In this document: positions 1 to 7,437 of the stretch, piece after piece
Layout: each line of letters starts with the position of its first letter
How positions within the stretch are numbered: position 1 is the first letter of the stretch
Assembly: GCA_021809185.1 (NCBI GenBank)
Contig: JAKBAI010000019.1
Span: forward strand, 1-38,570
Direction of reading: 5' to 3'
Length of the DNA: 38,570 bases
From: Planctomycetota bacterium
GTDB lineage: Bacteria; Planctomycetota; Planctomycetia; Gemmatales; Gemmataceae
Program-made: the position numbers and the translations under genes
The notes under the pieces: generated by a model
Told to the model about the DNA's origin: nothing
Databases searched by the model: none
Seen by the model: the letters and a program-made list of their open reading frames with translations, nothing else

Positions 1-1547
1 ACTACGGGAGCATTAGCGGAACTTCCTTGAGTTGTTCTTAATCTTATGTAGTATAACGGGGATGTGGAACCACTGATTGTGCTCATTTGCCAATTCGCAG
101 GGGGATTGAATTGAATCGATCCATTTTTGCGAAAATTGCTTGTGCTATCGCTCACTGTGGTCAAGGTCGACCAATCTGTAGGCTGACCACTCGAATTTAC
201 TTTTGTTGCGTATTCGAGAACCCCTTGCCAGTTACCACTCGCAGGGGTCTGGATTTGAAAATTGATTTGTGCAAATGGTTCGACATAACCTATGTATAAA
301 GATTGATTGATCCCCCCGATGACCGATTTTGTCCCATTGTGAGCTGCTTCTGAAAGATACGTGAATCTGCCATTCGTACTCAAATTCGAGGGCCCGAGTT
401 GCACATTCCAAAACCAAGATACCGGAATCGAGGAAGGACTCGAACCGGTCCACGCCGTTGGTTTAGAAACATGATAGAATGCCGATTCTGGATCGATTCC
501 ATGGCTAGTTGCGTACTGTACCCAGCTTGCTAATAAGGATCCATAAAGATTAGAAAAATTTACATAGATCAGAGACGGAGTTGTTGGGGAAATCGATGAA
601 ATTTGGTTTAACAGGGATGTGTTCGGTATCACTAGATCGACCTTGGACCTTAACAGCTGTTGGCTTGCGGAATCCAATGGTGTCGATCCATAAGCGAGCT
701 GCGCAATCCGAATATACGGTATTTTTTGAGGGATATTCGGTTGTAAATTATTGTTCGTGGTTGATGGAGAACTTGTTAAATTTTGTTCTGAAAATTGGTT
801 TATTAAAACCGACCCCGCATAAAGATTTTGACGCAATAATCCCACTTCGCCTGCGGTAGTTATCGAGTTATCATTTACTTGAATGGCAGTTTGTTGGGTA
901 CTTTGCCAGCTTCCTGAATGATCTAGCCACAACTGAGTAGTAGGACTCTGAATCGAAACACTGAGTTGATCGCCTTGAACCGATAGACCTAGAGTTATGA
1001 AGGTAGATGTTATATAGGGTTTGCTATGAAGTATCGCTAGAGTTGATGTAACTCCATCTAATGTTTTTTGAATCTCGATATCAAGACCGCGTGTCATCGT
1101 TGCAGAATAATAGGTAGGGGTATTGGTATTTAAATTGCTCCCGCGAACGATGATCCCAACGGGTATCAGAGAGTTTACATTGATTTGAGCGGAAACAGCG
1201 ACATCGGCGGAAGTGGTGGTCTTTATCCAAGCTCTTGCGGCAGAACTCGATATCCCGGTTGATACAAAATTCAATCCGGAACTACTTTCAGGATTTGTTG
1301 AATATATCGATCCTAATCCAGAATTAGACCAGGTGCTCCATCCTGATGGTGTGCCATTGGTAGGCCCGGAGCTTGAGGGCCCGGATATCAAGGGGCCGGA
1401 AATTTCTACGGGAGCCACAGAAACCGATTCCATAGGAGAGGCAATCGGAACTGTCGAACTGAGAACCTCGCGCGACTCTAACGATTCACAATTCAAAAAG
1501 ATTCTGTTTTGTCCTTGATTCGGGAATTTTTTATCTCGATGTATCAT
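1..1547 (-). CDS. Large exported planctomycete surface protein, N-terminal part (cut by left edge)
   Basis: An open frame starts at an ATG at 1547 (GGAG about 9 nt upstream) and stays open for 515 codons to the window edge. Residues about 14-32 read as a hydrophilic leader containing LESREVLS, the planctomycete-specific N-terminal signature (usually LExRxLLS) of exported surface proteins. A Ser/Gly/Pro-rich linker follows. Residues about 70-230 look like a beta-sandwich of the concanavalin-like kind, with many alternating hydrophobic stretches, two Trp near its end and a closing Asn-Gln-Phe. A second domain (about 255-380) contains IPYIRIAQLAYGS and SWFWNVQLGP and resembles a TIM-barrel, glycoside-hydrolase-like region, but I do not recognise the family. 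The function is unknown, probably cell-surface carbohydrate binding or processing (inference). The C-terminus is missing. Confidence 0.8.
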   Translation of the reverse strand, partial: MIHRDKKFPNQGQNRIFLNCESLESREVLSSTVPIASPMESVSVAPVEISGPLISGPSSSGPTNGTPSGWSTWSNSGLGSIYSTNPESSSGLNFVSTGISSSAARAWIKTTTSADVAVSAQINVNSLIPVGIIVRGSNLNTNTPTYYSATMTRGLDIEIQKTLDGVTSTLAILHSKPYITSTFITLGLSVQGDQLSVSIQSPTTQLWLDHSGSWQSTQQTAIQVNDNSITTAGEVGLLRQNLYAGSVLINQFSEQNLTSSPSTTNNNLQPNIPQKIPYIRIAQLAYGSTPLDSASQQLLRSKVDLVIPNTSLLNQISSISPTTPSLIYVNFSNLYGSLLASWVQYATSHGIDPESAFYHVSKPTAWTGSSPSSIPVSWFWNVQLGPSNLSTNGRFTYLSEAAHNGTKSVIGGINQSLYIGYVEPFAQINFQIQTPASGNWQGVLEYATKVNSSGQPTDWSTLTTVSDSTSNFRKNGSIQFNPPANWQMSTISGSTSPLYYIRLRTTQGSSANAPV

Positions 1548-2112
1548 CCTTGAAATCTCCGATTATTAGTACTTGTGGAATCATTTCCATTGATCAAGAT
1601 AATTTTAGAATTCCATAAGAAACCCTCTATTTCTTTTTGGAAAACTATTCGTTCTTGAAATGAACAAAATACTCACACTCAATTATTGTATCATAGCTTT
1701 CAATCCTATGAAACTTAATTGAGTTTTACAGTCAAATATCAATAAACATAATCACAATAGTCTAACACATTTCTGAAAACAGAACAAACGAAATTTTGCG
1801 AGATTCAATCATTCATTTTAGCACTAATTGTTCTCATTGACAAATTAGGTATAATTAGTCCTTTCCAAAATATTTTAATTCACCATTAAAATTATTTTGG
1901 GCACGTTAGCAGAGTAGCCCATCACAATCATTCGTTTAGGATTAAATAGCCAATTATAGCGATATTGCAGGGTGTCTATCAAACTATCTATAGTCGTTGG
2001 CAACCACCATCGCAACAAAAATGGGTAGGGGCAACCCCTGTAATGAATTGATCCGAGATCATCACCTTAGGATAGACTTTTTATGCTAATCGTTCAAAGA
2101 GGAGCAACTCAA

Positions 2113-2265
2113 ATGACTATTTCTCGACTTGCCGATTTCTCCTATGTCTTCGAGGGCGAATCACTAGAATTGTGTTTCTTGTCTAAGAAAGGTACTTGTT
2201 CAATTCAGAATCGGATTGGTTACGCACGCCGATTGCCTTGCCTTTTAGAAATTCGTTTGTCTTGA
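2113..2265 (+). CDS. Possible 50-residue small protein
   Basis: An ATG at 2113 lies 8 nt after an AGAGGAG ribosome-binding site (2098-2104), one of the best-placed Shine-Dalgarno sequences in the window. The frame encodes 50 residues beginning MTISRLADFSY, with two Cys and a basic C-terminal half, and shows no signal peptide or membrane helix. The frame also extends upstream to 2083, but that start has no ribosome-binding site. I do not recognise a family. The coding call rests only on the ribosome-binding site, so chance is quite possible. Confidence 0.3.
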   Translation: MTISRLADFSYVFEGESLELCFLSKKGTCSIQNRIGYARRLPCLLEIRLS

Positions 2266-2345
2266 AACTAGGCGTAGATTTCTGTTAGACAGTTTGCTGA
2301 GAGGTAATCGTTCGAATAGAAGTAATCGACTGCCATTTAGAATCT

Positions 2346-2383
2346 GAGTTCTACAATAGAGTTCTACAATAGAGTTCTACAAT
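2346..2383. repeat. 13-bp tandem repeat, three copies
   Basis: The unit gagttctacaata occurs at 2346-2358 and 2359-2371, with a 12-of-13 copy at 2372-2383. It lies in non-coding DNA. It is one of several short tandem duplications in intergenic sequence in this window. Confidence 0.9.
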
Positions 2384-2664
2384 CCAGGCTAGCTTCGCCC
2401 TTTGGTTTGGTGCCCGGTTTGGAGCTGGGATGGTCTGTTAACATTTCAAGCGATTTCCCGGAGAAGTGTATAATTCAAGAATTCAAAAACGGAATCGAAG
2501 GCGGAGTAAGATTATTAAGCAATAGTCGGTATAATGATTCATCGTTCGATTTTATAAACAAATTGAAGTTAATTGGATTTACAAATTAACTTCATCATTG
2601 AGTTTTAATGAACCGTATTCAGGTTATTTCGATTCAATCGAACAATTCATTGACATTAGATTTG

Positions 2665-2686
2665 AATTGAATTTATAAATTCAATT
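2665..2686. promoter_or_regulatory. 22-bp perfect palindrome, candidate operator
   Basis: The 22 bases are an exact inverted repeat with no spacer (core TTGAATTTATAAATTCAA). It lies about 50 bp upstream of a candidate -35 element and 125 bp upstream of the DUF3500 start codon. The palindrome is directly visible; regulator binding is inferred. A cruciform-prone AT tract is the alternative. Confidence 0.4.
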
Positions 2687-2734
2687 TCGAAAAAAAGGTA
2701 TAAAGTTTTATTATTTTTAATTTTTGCTCTTTAC

Positions 2735-2762
2735 TTAACCTCAAATTGTAAGAGAATAAAAT
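2735..2762 (+). promoter_or_regulatory. Candidate sigma-70 promoter of the DUF3500 gene
   Basis: TTAACC (2735-2740, 4/6 match to TTGACA), a 16-bp spacer and TAAAAT (2757-2762, 5/6 match to TATAAT). This predicts a start near 2769 and a leader of about 42 nt ending in the GGAGG at 2801. The -35 match is modest. Confidence 0.4.
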
Positions 2763-2810
2763 AATCGGAAGTGGTACTTCATCACTTTCATCCTGATTTT
2801 GGAGGCTACA

Positions 2811-3902
2811 ATGAACCAACAGATGAATACTCAATTTAATCAGTGCCCTGAATGTGAAACATCCAATTATGATCGCCGAGACTTCTTCAAATCGATAAGT
2901 AAATCTACACTTGGAACTATGGGAACAGCGATTGCACTTGGTGAGGTCGCGTCGTTGACCAATTTAACGGAAGCCAATGCCGCGGAATCCTTGCTCTCTC
3001 CTTTAGATGGGAAACAAGGACCAAAACCATCGACCCGAACAGCGAATCCTGCCGAAGAAATTGTTAAAGAGCTTTATACTACTCTATCCGATGAGCAAAA
3101 AAAAGCAGTTTGTCTAACTTTTGAGGATCCAAAAAGGTTGAGCGTCAACCCCAATCGAGCATTGAATGTGGTTATTAATAAGGTCTATAATTCGAAACAG
3201 ATCGAATTGATTCAGCGGATCGTTAAAGCGATTTCCTCTGGAGAAGAAGGGTATCAAAAAATTTCTCGAGGAGGAACTTGGGATGCCAGTAAATCATTTG
3301 GGAATTGCGGGGCTAATTTCTTTGGGGATCCTATTAAAGGAGATTATGCTTTTCTATTTACCGGTCATCATTTAACGATCCGATGTGACGGAAATTTTAA
3401 GGATTGTATCGCTTTCGGTGGTCCCATTTATTATGGTCATACCCCCAATGGGTATAGCGATAAAAATATCTTTAATTATCAGACAAAACAGGTAATGAAA
3501 GTTTTTGATGCCTTAGATGAAAAACAGCGGATGAAAGCTTTGATCACGATGGGGAATCCTGGAGAAGGGAAAAAATCGATAACGCTTCATCCAGAACAAA
3601 AAGATCACCCAGGAGTCCATATCGCGGAACTAGGGGAAGATCAAAAAGGACTAATCAAAGAGGTCATGAAAGCCATTTTATCTCCATTTCGAAGTGAAGA
3701 TGTTGATGAAGTAATGGCCATCATCAAAAAATCTGGTGGAATGGAAAAAATTTCTCTGGCATTCTATAACGAAGGCTATGAAGGGGAGAAAACATCAAAA
3801 AACCAACCTTGGAGTTTCTGGCGATTGGAAGGTCCGGGCTTTGTGTGGAATTACCGGGTTCTTCCCCATGTTCATACCTATGTAAAAATAGCTTGTAGTT
3901 AA
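2811..3902 (+). CDS. DUF3500 family protein with Tat signal
   Basis: A 363-residue protein starting at the ATG at 2811, which has GGAGG 5 nt upstream (2801-2805); a TTG at 2799 is in frame but lies before that site. Residues 22-27 are RRDFFK, a twin-arginine motif, followed by a weakly hydrophobic stretch and a likely cleavage site near NAA at about 60, so folded export is predicted. The rest matches my recollection of DUF3500: repeated LYTTLSDEQ/DALDEKQ-type helices, a central FTGHHLTIRCDGN block containing the family's conserved His pair, and a C-terminal FWRLEGPGFVWNYR block ending with HVHTYVKI. No enzymatic role is established for this family to my knowledge; the conserved His residues make metal binding plausible (inference). 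The gene stands alone and ends at a strong terminator. Confidence 0.85.
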   Translation: MNQQMNTQFNQCPECETSNYDRRDFFKSISKSTLGTMGTAIALGEVASLTNLTEANAAESLLSPLDGKQGPKPSTRTANPAEEIVKELYTTLSDEQKKAVCLTFEDPKRLSVNPNRALNVVINKVYNSKQIELIQRIVKAISSGEEGYQKISRGGTWDASKSFGNCGANFFGDPIKGDYAFLFTGHHLTIRCDGNFKDCIAFGGPIYYGHTPNGYSDKNIFNYQTKQVMKVFDALDEKQRMKALITMGNPGEGKKSITLHPEQKDHPGVHIAELGEDQKGLIKEVMKAILSPFRSEDVDEVMAIIKKSGGMEKISLAFYNEGYEGEKTSKNQPWSFWRLEGPGFVWNYRVLPHVHTYVKIACS

Positions 3903-3939
3903 GGCGGGAGAAACAATATCAACATATTTAAATCATATA

Positions 3940-3990
3940 AGTTAAAGGGGTGATTTTAATCATAAAGCAATTAAAATCACCCCTTTAACT
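3940..3990. terminator. Bidirectional terminator hairpin, 21-bp perfect stem
   Basis: Two 21-nt arms (3940-3960 and 3970-3990) are exactly complementary around a 9-nt loop. The arms contain GGGGTGATTTTAAT and its complement. The hairpin lies between the converging DUF3500 gene and the sulfur operon, so it can serve both. The downstream T tract on the plus strand (ttcttttt) begins a few bases after the stem. Confidence 0.8.
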
Positions 3991-4093
3991 GAGATTCTTT
4001 TTATGAAGAGTAGGACTTTCTAGTTATAACTTTCTCTAGAGTTATGATTCCAGAAAAATTCTCGACAAAACCAGTTTGAATGAAGAGATTTCC

Positions 4094-5761
4094 CTAATTC
4101 GATCGATACAGTTCAAAAGTTTTAAAACCTCCGGAGAGATTTTTAACGGAGAATCCTTTTTGTAAAAGAATCCGAGTTGCGATATAACCTCTTTGTCCAA
4201 CTTGGCAGTAGGTTACAAGGAGGCGATTATTTGGTACTTCATTGATTCGATTCCGAAGCTCGTCAACAGGGATGTGCATAGCATCTGGAATATGATCATT
4301 CTCAAATTCTTCTTTTGTACGTACATCCAACAATAGATAAGTCCCTTTCTTCAATTCTAAAACTTTCTCCCAGGTAATTTGGGGATGCGTATTATCCAAG
4401 ATACCCGTTGCTACAAACCCGACCATGTTAACAGGATCTTTGGCCGACCCAAACTGAGGTGCATAAGCGAGTTCAACCTCCCCGAGCTGATCTACAGTCA
4501 TTCCCATTTGAATGGCTATCGAAAAAATATCTATTTTCTTATCAACCCCTTCTTGGCCGATAATCTGAGCACCAAGAACTTTCCTGGTGAGTGGGGAGAA
4601 TAAAGTTTTTATTGTCATCATTTTGGCGCCAGGATAATAGGCGGCATGGTGCGCGGAGTGGGTATAGCACTTATGATAGTCGATTTGCCTACGATTTAGC
4701 TCTGATTCGCTTGTCCCCGTTATGGCCGCTACCCAATCACAAATCTTGACGATGGCGGTTCCTTGAGTTCCTCGATACGATGTTTTTTGACCGAAAATAT
4801 GATTTGCTGCAATTCGTCCTTGGCGATTAGCGGGGCCAGCTAATGGAATTACCCCAGATTGCCCGGTCACCCAATTCATTGTTTCAACTGCATCGCCAAC
4901 GGCATAAATATCTGGATCCGAAGTTTGCATCTGGTTGTTAACAGATATTCCACCACTCGAGCCAATTTTTAGACCTGCTTCAGAAGCAAGTTGGGATTCC
5001 GGAGTTACCCCAATTCCTACTAAAAGCAGGTCGGCAATAACAGAAGTACCATCGGATAGAGCGAGTTTCAATTGTTTCCCGGATTTACTTTCTCTATCAG
5101 AAAAGTCTTCTATTTTTGAAATGGTTGAATCAAAAAAGATTTGAGCCCCTTTTTCTTTAAGATGTTTGGTTAAAGGGGTGGTCATCTCAGGATCTAGAAT
5201 ATTAAGGATCGATTTCATTTTCTGAATGATTGTTAATTTTAAGCCGAGATGGAGTATGTTTTCTGCTAATTCTAATCCTATGAACCCAGCTCCTAAAATC
5301 GCAATATGTTGTGACTCATTCTTCGAGAGCTTCTCTTTGATGCGATCACAATCGGTAAGATCTCGAAGAGTATAGACGAGCGAATGCTCCATACCTGGAA
5401 TAGGAGGTTTGCTAGGGGCAGCCCCTGGAGATAGAATCAATTTGTCATAAGGTTCGTTGTAAGTCTTTTCAGATTTGAGATCTTTGACAACTAATTGTTT
5501 ATTTACTCGATCAATTTGAATGACTTCGTTTCTGATACGAGTTTCAACTCGGAATCGATCCCAGAACCTTTCTACCGGGGTTACGAGTAATTTTTTTCTC
5601 TCAGAAATAATATTCCCGATATAATAAGGCATCCCACAATTAGCAAAAGAAACGTGGTAGCCTCTTTCGAGGATAACGATTTCTGCATCTTCCGATAATC
5701 GTCTTAGACGAGCTGCTGCGGAAGCTCCCCCAGCAACACCGCCAATAATAACTATTTTCAT
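4094..5761 (-). CDS. CoA-disulfide reductase / rhodanese fusion (FAD pyridine nucleotide-disulfide oxidoreductase)
   Basis: A 555-residue flavoprotein. The N-terminus has the FAD Rossmann motif GGVAGGASAAARLRR (residues 7-21), and SFANCGMPYY places the single redox Cys at 42, as in CoA disulfide reductase (Cys43 in the S. aureus enzyme). A second nucleotide-binding motif, GAGFIGLELAE, lies in the middle, followed by the IYAVGDA FAD-contact motif and the dimerisation domain. From about residue 465 a rhodanese domain begins (LLLDVRTKEEFENDHIPDA), with active-site Cys519 in CQVGQRGY. This CoADR-RHD architecture is known from bacteria such as B. anthracis and Shewanella (Npsr), where it reduces CoA disulfide/persulfide or polysulfide with NAD(P)H. 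Start: ATG at 5761 with AAGGA upstream. It is the third gene of an ArsR-led operon, 117 bp after the YgaP-like gene, so persulfide detoxification is likely. Confidence 0.9.
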   Translation of the reverse strand: MKIVIIGGVAGGASAAARLRRLSEDAEIVILERGYHVSFANCGMPYYIGNIISERKKLLVTPVERFWDRFRVETRIRNEVIQIDRVNKQLVVKDLKSEKTYNEPYDKLILSPGAAPSKPPIPGMEHSLVYTLRDLTDCDRIKEKLSKNESQHIAILGAGFIGLELAENILHLGLKLTIIQKMKSILNILDPEMTTPLTKHLKEKGAQIFFDSTISKIEDFSDRESKSGKQLKLALSDGTSVIADLLLVGIGVTPESQLASEAGLKIGSSGGISVNNQMQTSDPDIYAVGDAVETMNWVTGQSGVIPLAGPANRQGRIAANHIFGQKTSYRGTQGTAIVKICDWVAAITGTSESELNRRQIDYHKCYTHSAHHAAYYPGAKMMTIKTLFSPLTRKVLGAQIIGQEGVDKKIDIFSIAIQMGMTVDQLGEVELAYAPQFGSAKDPVNMVGFVATGILDNTHPQITWEKVLELKKGTYLLLDVRTKEEFENDHIPDAMHIPVDELRNRINEVPNNRLLVTYCQVGQRGYIATRILLQKGFSVKNLSGGFKTFELYRSN

Positions 5762-5878
5762 TCTTAAATCCTTGAATGGAGAAACTTCAATGATAACAAC
5801 TTACTCTTGAAATAATTATTAAGAAAAAAATGACTAATAAATAGAAGACAATTTTGTCATAGCTCCAATATCAAAGTA

Positions 5879-6421
5879 TTAGAAACATACTTTTGCACGA
5901 TTCCAGGGCATTTTTGCTATCAACATCCCCATTGCACAAGTATTTGTGACCCCTGCAAACACCAGTCCCGCACCAACAACTCCAGATAATAGGATAAAAA
6001 GTGGATCAAGGAAATAACCGAGAACTACACCCATTAGAATCAACAATCCTGTAACAATTCGAACTTGTCTCTCCAGACTCATCCCACCTTCCCCATATTC
6101 CGCAGGTAGTTGTTCTCGGATACAGGCTTCGGTTCCTCCCTGAATATTGACAACGTGCAAAAATCCTTTTTTAATAAAATGCTCACAGGCTCGTTCTCCC
6201 CTCATCCCTGATTTGCAAATAAAATACAAAGGGGATTGTTCGTTTGGTTGATATTCCTTCAAGATTTGATCAGGATTTAGATCCCCAATTGGGATATTTA
6301 CAGTTTTGATTAGATGAACGGCTCGATATTCTCCAGGCGTTCGAACATCAATCAGATGAAGTTTATTATTGTTCTCAAAAAGCAATTTCTTCAATTCTTC
6401 AGGTTTAATTGTCGTAACCAT
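5879..6421 (-). CDS. YgaP-like membrane rhodanese (rhodanese + DUF2892)
   Basis: A 180-residue protein. Residues 5-110 form a rhodanese domain with LIDVRTPGEYRAVHL and the active-site loop CKSGMRG (catalytic Cys69), then GGTEACIRE. From about residue 122 two hydrophobic helices follow (GLLILMGVVLGYFLDPLFIL and GVVGAGLVFAGVTNTCAMGM), the DUF2892 pair with its usual TNTCAMGMLIAKMPWN ending. This is the domain layout of E. coli YgaP, a membrane sulfurtransferase encoded with the ArsR-family sulfide sensor YgaV. Here too an ArsR gene lies upstream (244 bp) on the same strand. Start: ATG at 6421 with AAAGAGAA upstream. The active site faces the cytoplasm if the topology matches YgaP. Confidence 0.9.
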   Translation of the reverse strand: MVTTIKPEELKKLLFENNNKLHLIDVRTPGEYRAVHLIKTVNIPIGDLNPDQILKEYQPNEQSPLYFICKSGMRGERACEHFIKKGFLHVVNIQGGTEACIREQLPAEYGEGGMSLERQVRIVTGLLILMGVVLGYFLDPLFILLSGVVGAGLVFAGVTNTCAMGMLIAKMPWNRAKVCF

Positions 6422-6451
6422 ATTTCTCTTTCATTCGGTTTCAATAGTTCT

Positions 6452-6491
6452 TTTTGATTCGGATCCCTCAATTTTGATTCGGATCCCTCAA
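6452..6491. repeat. 20-bp perfect tandem duplication
   Basis: The unit ttttgattcggatccctcaa occurs at 6452-6471 and again directly at 6472-6491, in the 5' leader of the YgaP-like gene, about 30 bp before its start codon. It may be a recent slippage duplication. Confidence 0.9.
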
Positions 6492-6665
6492 TATGGACAA
6501 TGGTGAGATTGACTCAGAGAAACTAAAACAGATATAAGTAATTCAAACAATTTTTTTGAGTGAGGTTAAAACAAGATTTAGTTGATAGAAAAAGGATCAT
6601 TCTAAAGTATTTGCTATCTCATGGTAAATGAAAAAAAATTTAAGTAGGTCAGGAGTTAAAATTGT

Positions 6666-7034
6666 TTAAGAATGTTCCTTTAATTCCTTTTTTGTCCCAT
6701 TTCTTTTCGAAATACAATTCAATATTTCGAGTAAACAAGGCTCTATGAGCACATAGTAAACTTCTCGTCCAGATCGTTCGGATTCTAGCAATCCACATCT
6801 TTGCATAAGTCTTAAATGAGTAGATGCCATGTGATTGACAATACCGCAATGTTCAGCTATTTCCCCAACAGAAAATCGGCCTTGAGAGATGATTTCAATC
6901 ATCCGTAATCGGATAGGGTGAGCAATCATTCGTAAACATTCCGCAGCTTCGAGCCAATCGTCTATTGGGGTTAATTTCAACTCCGTATTACCGATCGCTG
7001 AAAAGGGGGTATCAATCAATTTAGTATCAGTCAT
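6666..7034 (-). CDS. ArsR/SmtB family transcriptional regulator, probable sulfide/persulfide sensor
   Basis: A 122-residue winged-helix protein: AAECLRMIAHPIRLRMIEII (helices 1-2), SVGEIAEHCGIVNHMASTHLRLMQRCGLL (helix-turn-helix) and ESERSGREVYYVLIEPCLLEIL (wing and last helix). It has five Cys (33, 63, 80, 100, 107). Members of the BigR/SqrR/YgaV branch sense sulfide through a Cys pair with one partner in the last helix, and Cys100/107 are placed for that. However, the usual Cys of helix 2 is absent (RLRMIEII), so Cys33 or Cys63 would have to be the partner. Start: ATG at 7034 with AAGGAAA upstream. Gene order regulator - YgaP - CoADR-RHD indicates sulfur-stress control and autoregulation through 7053-7080. 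A metal-sensing role cannot be excluded. Confidence 0.88.
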   Translation of the reverse strand: MTDTKLIDTPFSAIGNTELKLTPIDDWLEAAECLRMIAHPIRLRMIEIISQGRFSVGEIAEHCGIVNHMASTHLRLMQRCGLLESERSGREVYYVLIEPCLLEILNCISKRNGTKKELKEHS

Positions 7035-7052
7035 ACAGTTTCCTTTCTATCT

Positions 7053-7080
7053 AATATATGATATATTCTTGATATGTCAA
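7053..7080 (-). promoter_or_regulatory. Promoter and ArsR operator candidate of the sulfur operon
   Basis: On the minus strand TTGACA (7075-7080, perfect -35), a 16-bp spacer and TATATT (7053-7058, 5/6 match to the -10). A perfect inverted repeat with 7-bp arms and a 1-nt centre, AATATATGATATATT (7053-7067), covers the -10 and half of the spacer, where a repressor would block polymerase. The predicted start near 7046 leaves a 12-nt leader holding the AAGGAAA ribosome-binding site. Operator function is inferred from position and from the AT-rich palindromes used by BigR/YgaV-type repressors. Confidence 0.7.
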
Positions 7081-7437
7081 TGTTTTACAGCAATCATAAT
7101 GAATTTTACGTGAATTAATATGGTAAAAAAATCGAATCATTGAAATTAAATCGTTGAGGATGGTTTTAGATAACAATTACATGAATAAAATATCTAACCT
7201 CAATTGGATTTAATTGCGAAGTCTTAAAATTAAATGATCGATAATCAGTGAAAGGGAGATAAAAAAGCGATCAAATCTTAAAAAAAACTAAGAAACGAAG
7301 CAAAAAAATATAAAAACACTTAAAATACCCGGATAAAAACGAATGGGAATGAGGAAAGAATGAGAGTTTGAAAAAGAGGGTTAGCAATTTACATCTGGGG
7401 TGTTATTATAAGAATAAGTAATTAGTGGAGTAGGTTT
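7081..7437. other. Divergent intergenic region
   Basis: A-rich DNA between the sulfur operon promoter and the EF-hand gene. A candidate promoter for the plus-strand gene lies at 7381-7409; I see nothing else. Confidence 0.5.
7381..7409 (+). promoter_or_regulatory. Candidate promoter of the EF-hand gene (extended -10)
   Basis: TTAGCA (7381-7386, 4/6), a 17-bp spacer and TATTAT (7404-7409, 5/6), with TG one base before the -10 (7401-7402). This predicts a start near 7416 and a leader of about 22 nt. Confidence 0.45.

Larger units (their letters stand above)
1548..2810. other. Long AT-rich intergenic region
   Basis: This 1.26 kb lies between the divergent surface-protein and DUF3500 genes. It holds an imperfect AT-rich hairpin at 1865-1900 (15-16 bp arms, one bulge, 5-nt loop), several short GC hairpins between 1900 and 2060, one possible 50-codon ORF (2113-2265), a 13-bp triple repeat at 2346-2383, a 22-bp palindrome at 2665-2686 and a candidate promoter at 2735-2762. 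No tRNA or conserved long coding frame is visible. Confidence 0.6.

Noticed and set aside
1213-1518. 101-codon plus-strand frame
   Set aside because: It is the antisense shadow of the exported surface protein, whose minus-strand frame is open for more than 500 codons and carries a known leader motif.
2407-2589. 60-codon plus-strand frame
   Set aside because: It starts at TTG without a ribosome-binding site and lies in AT-rich spacer; no protein-like pattern.
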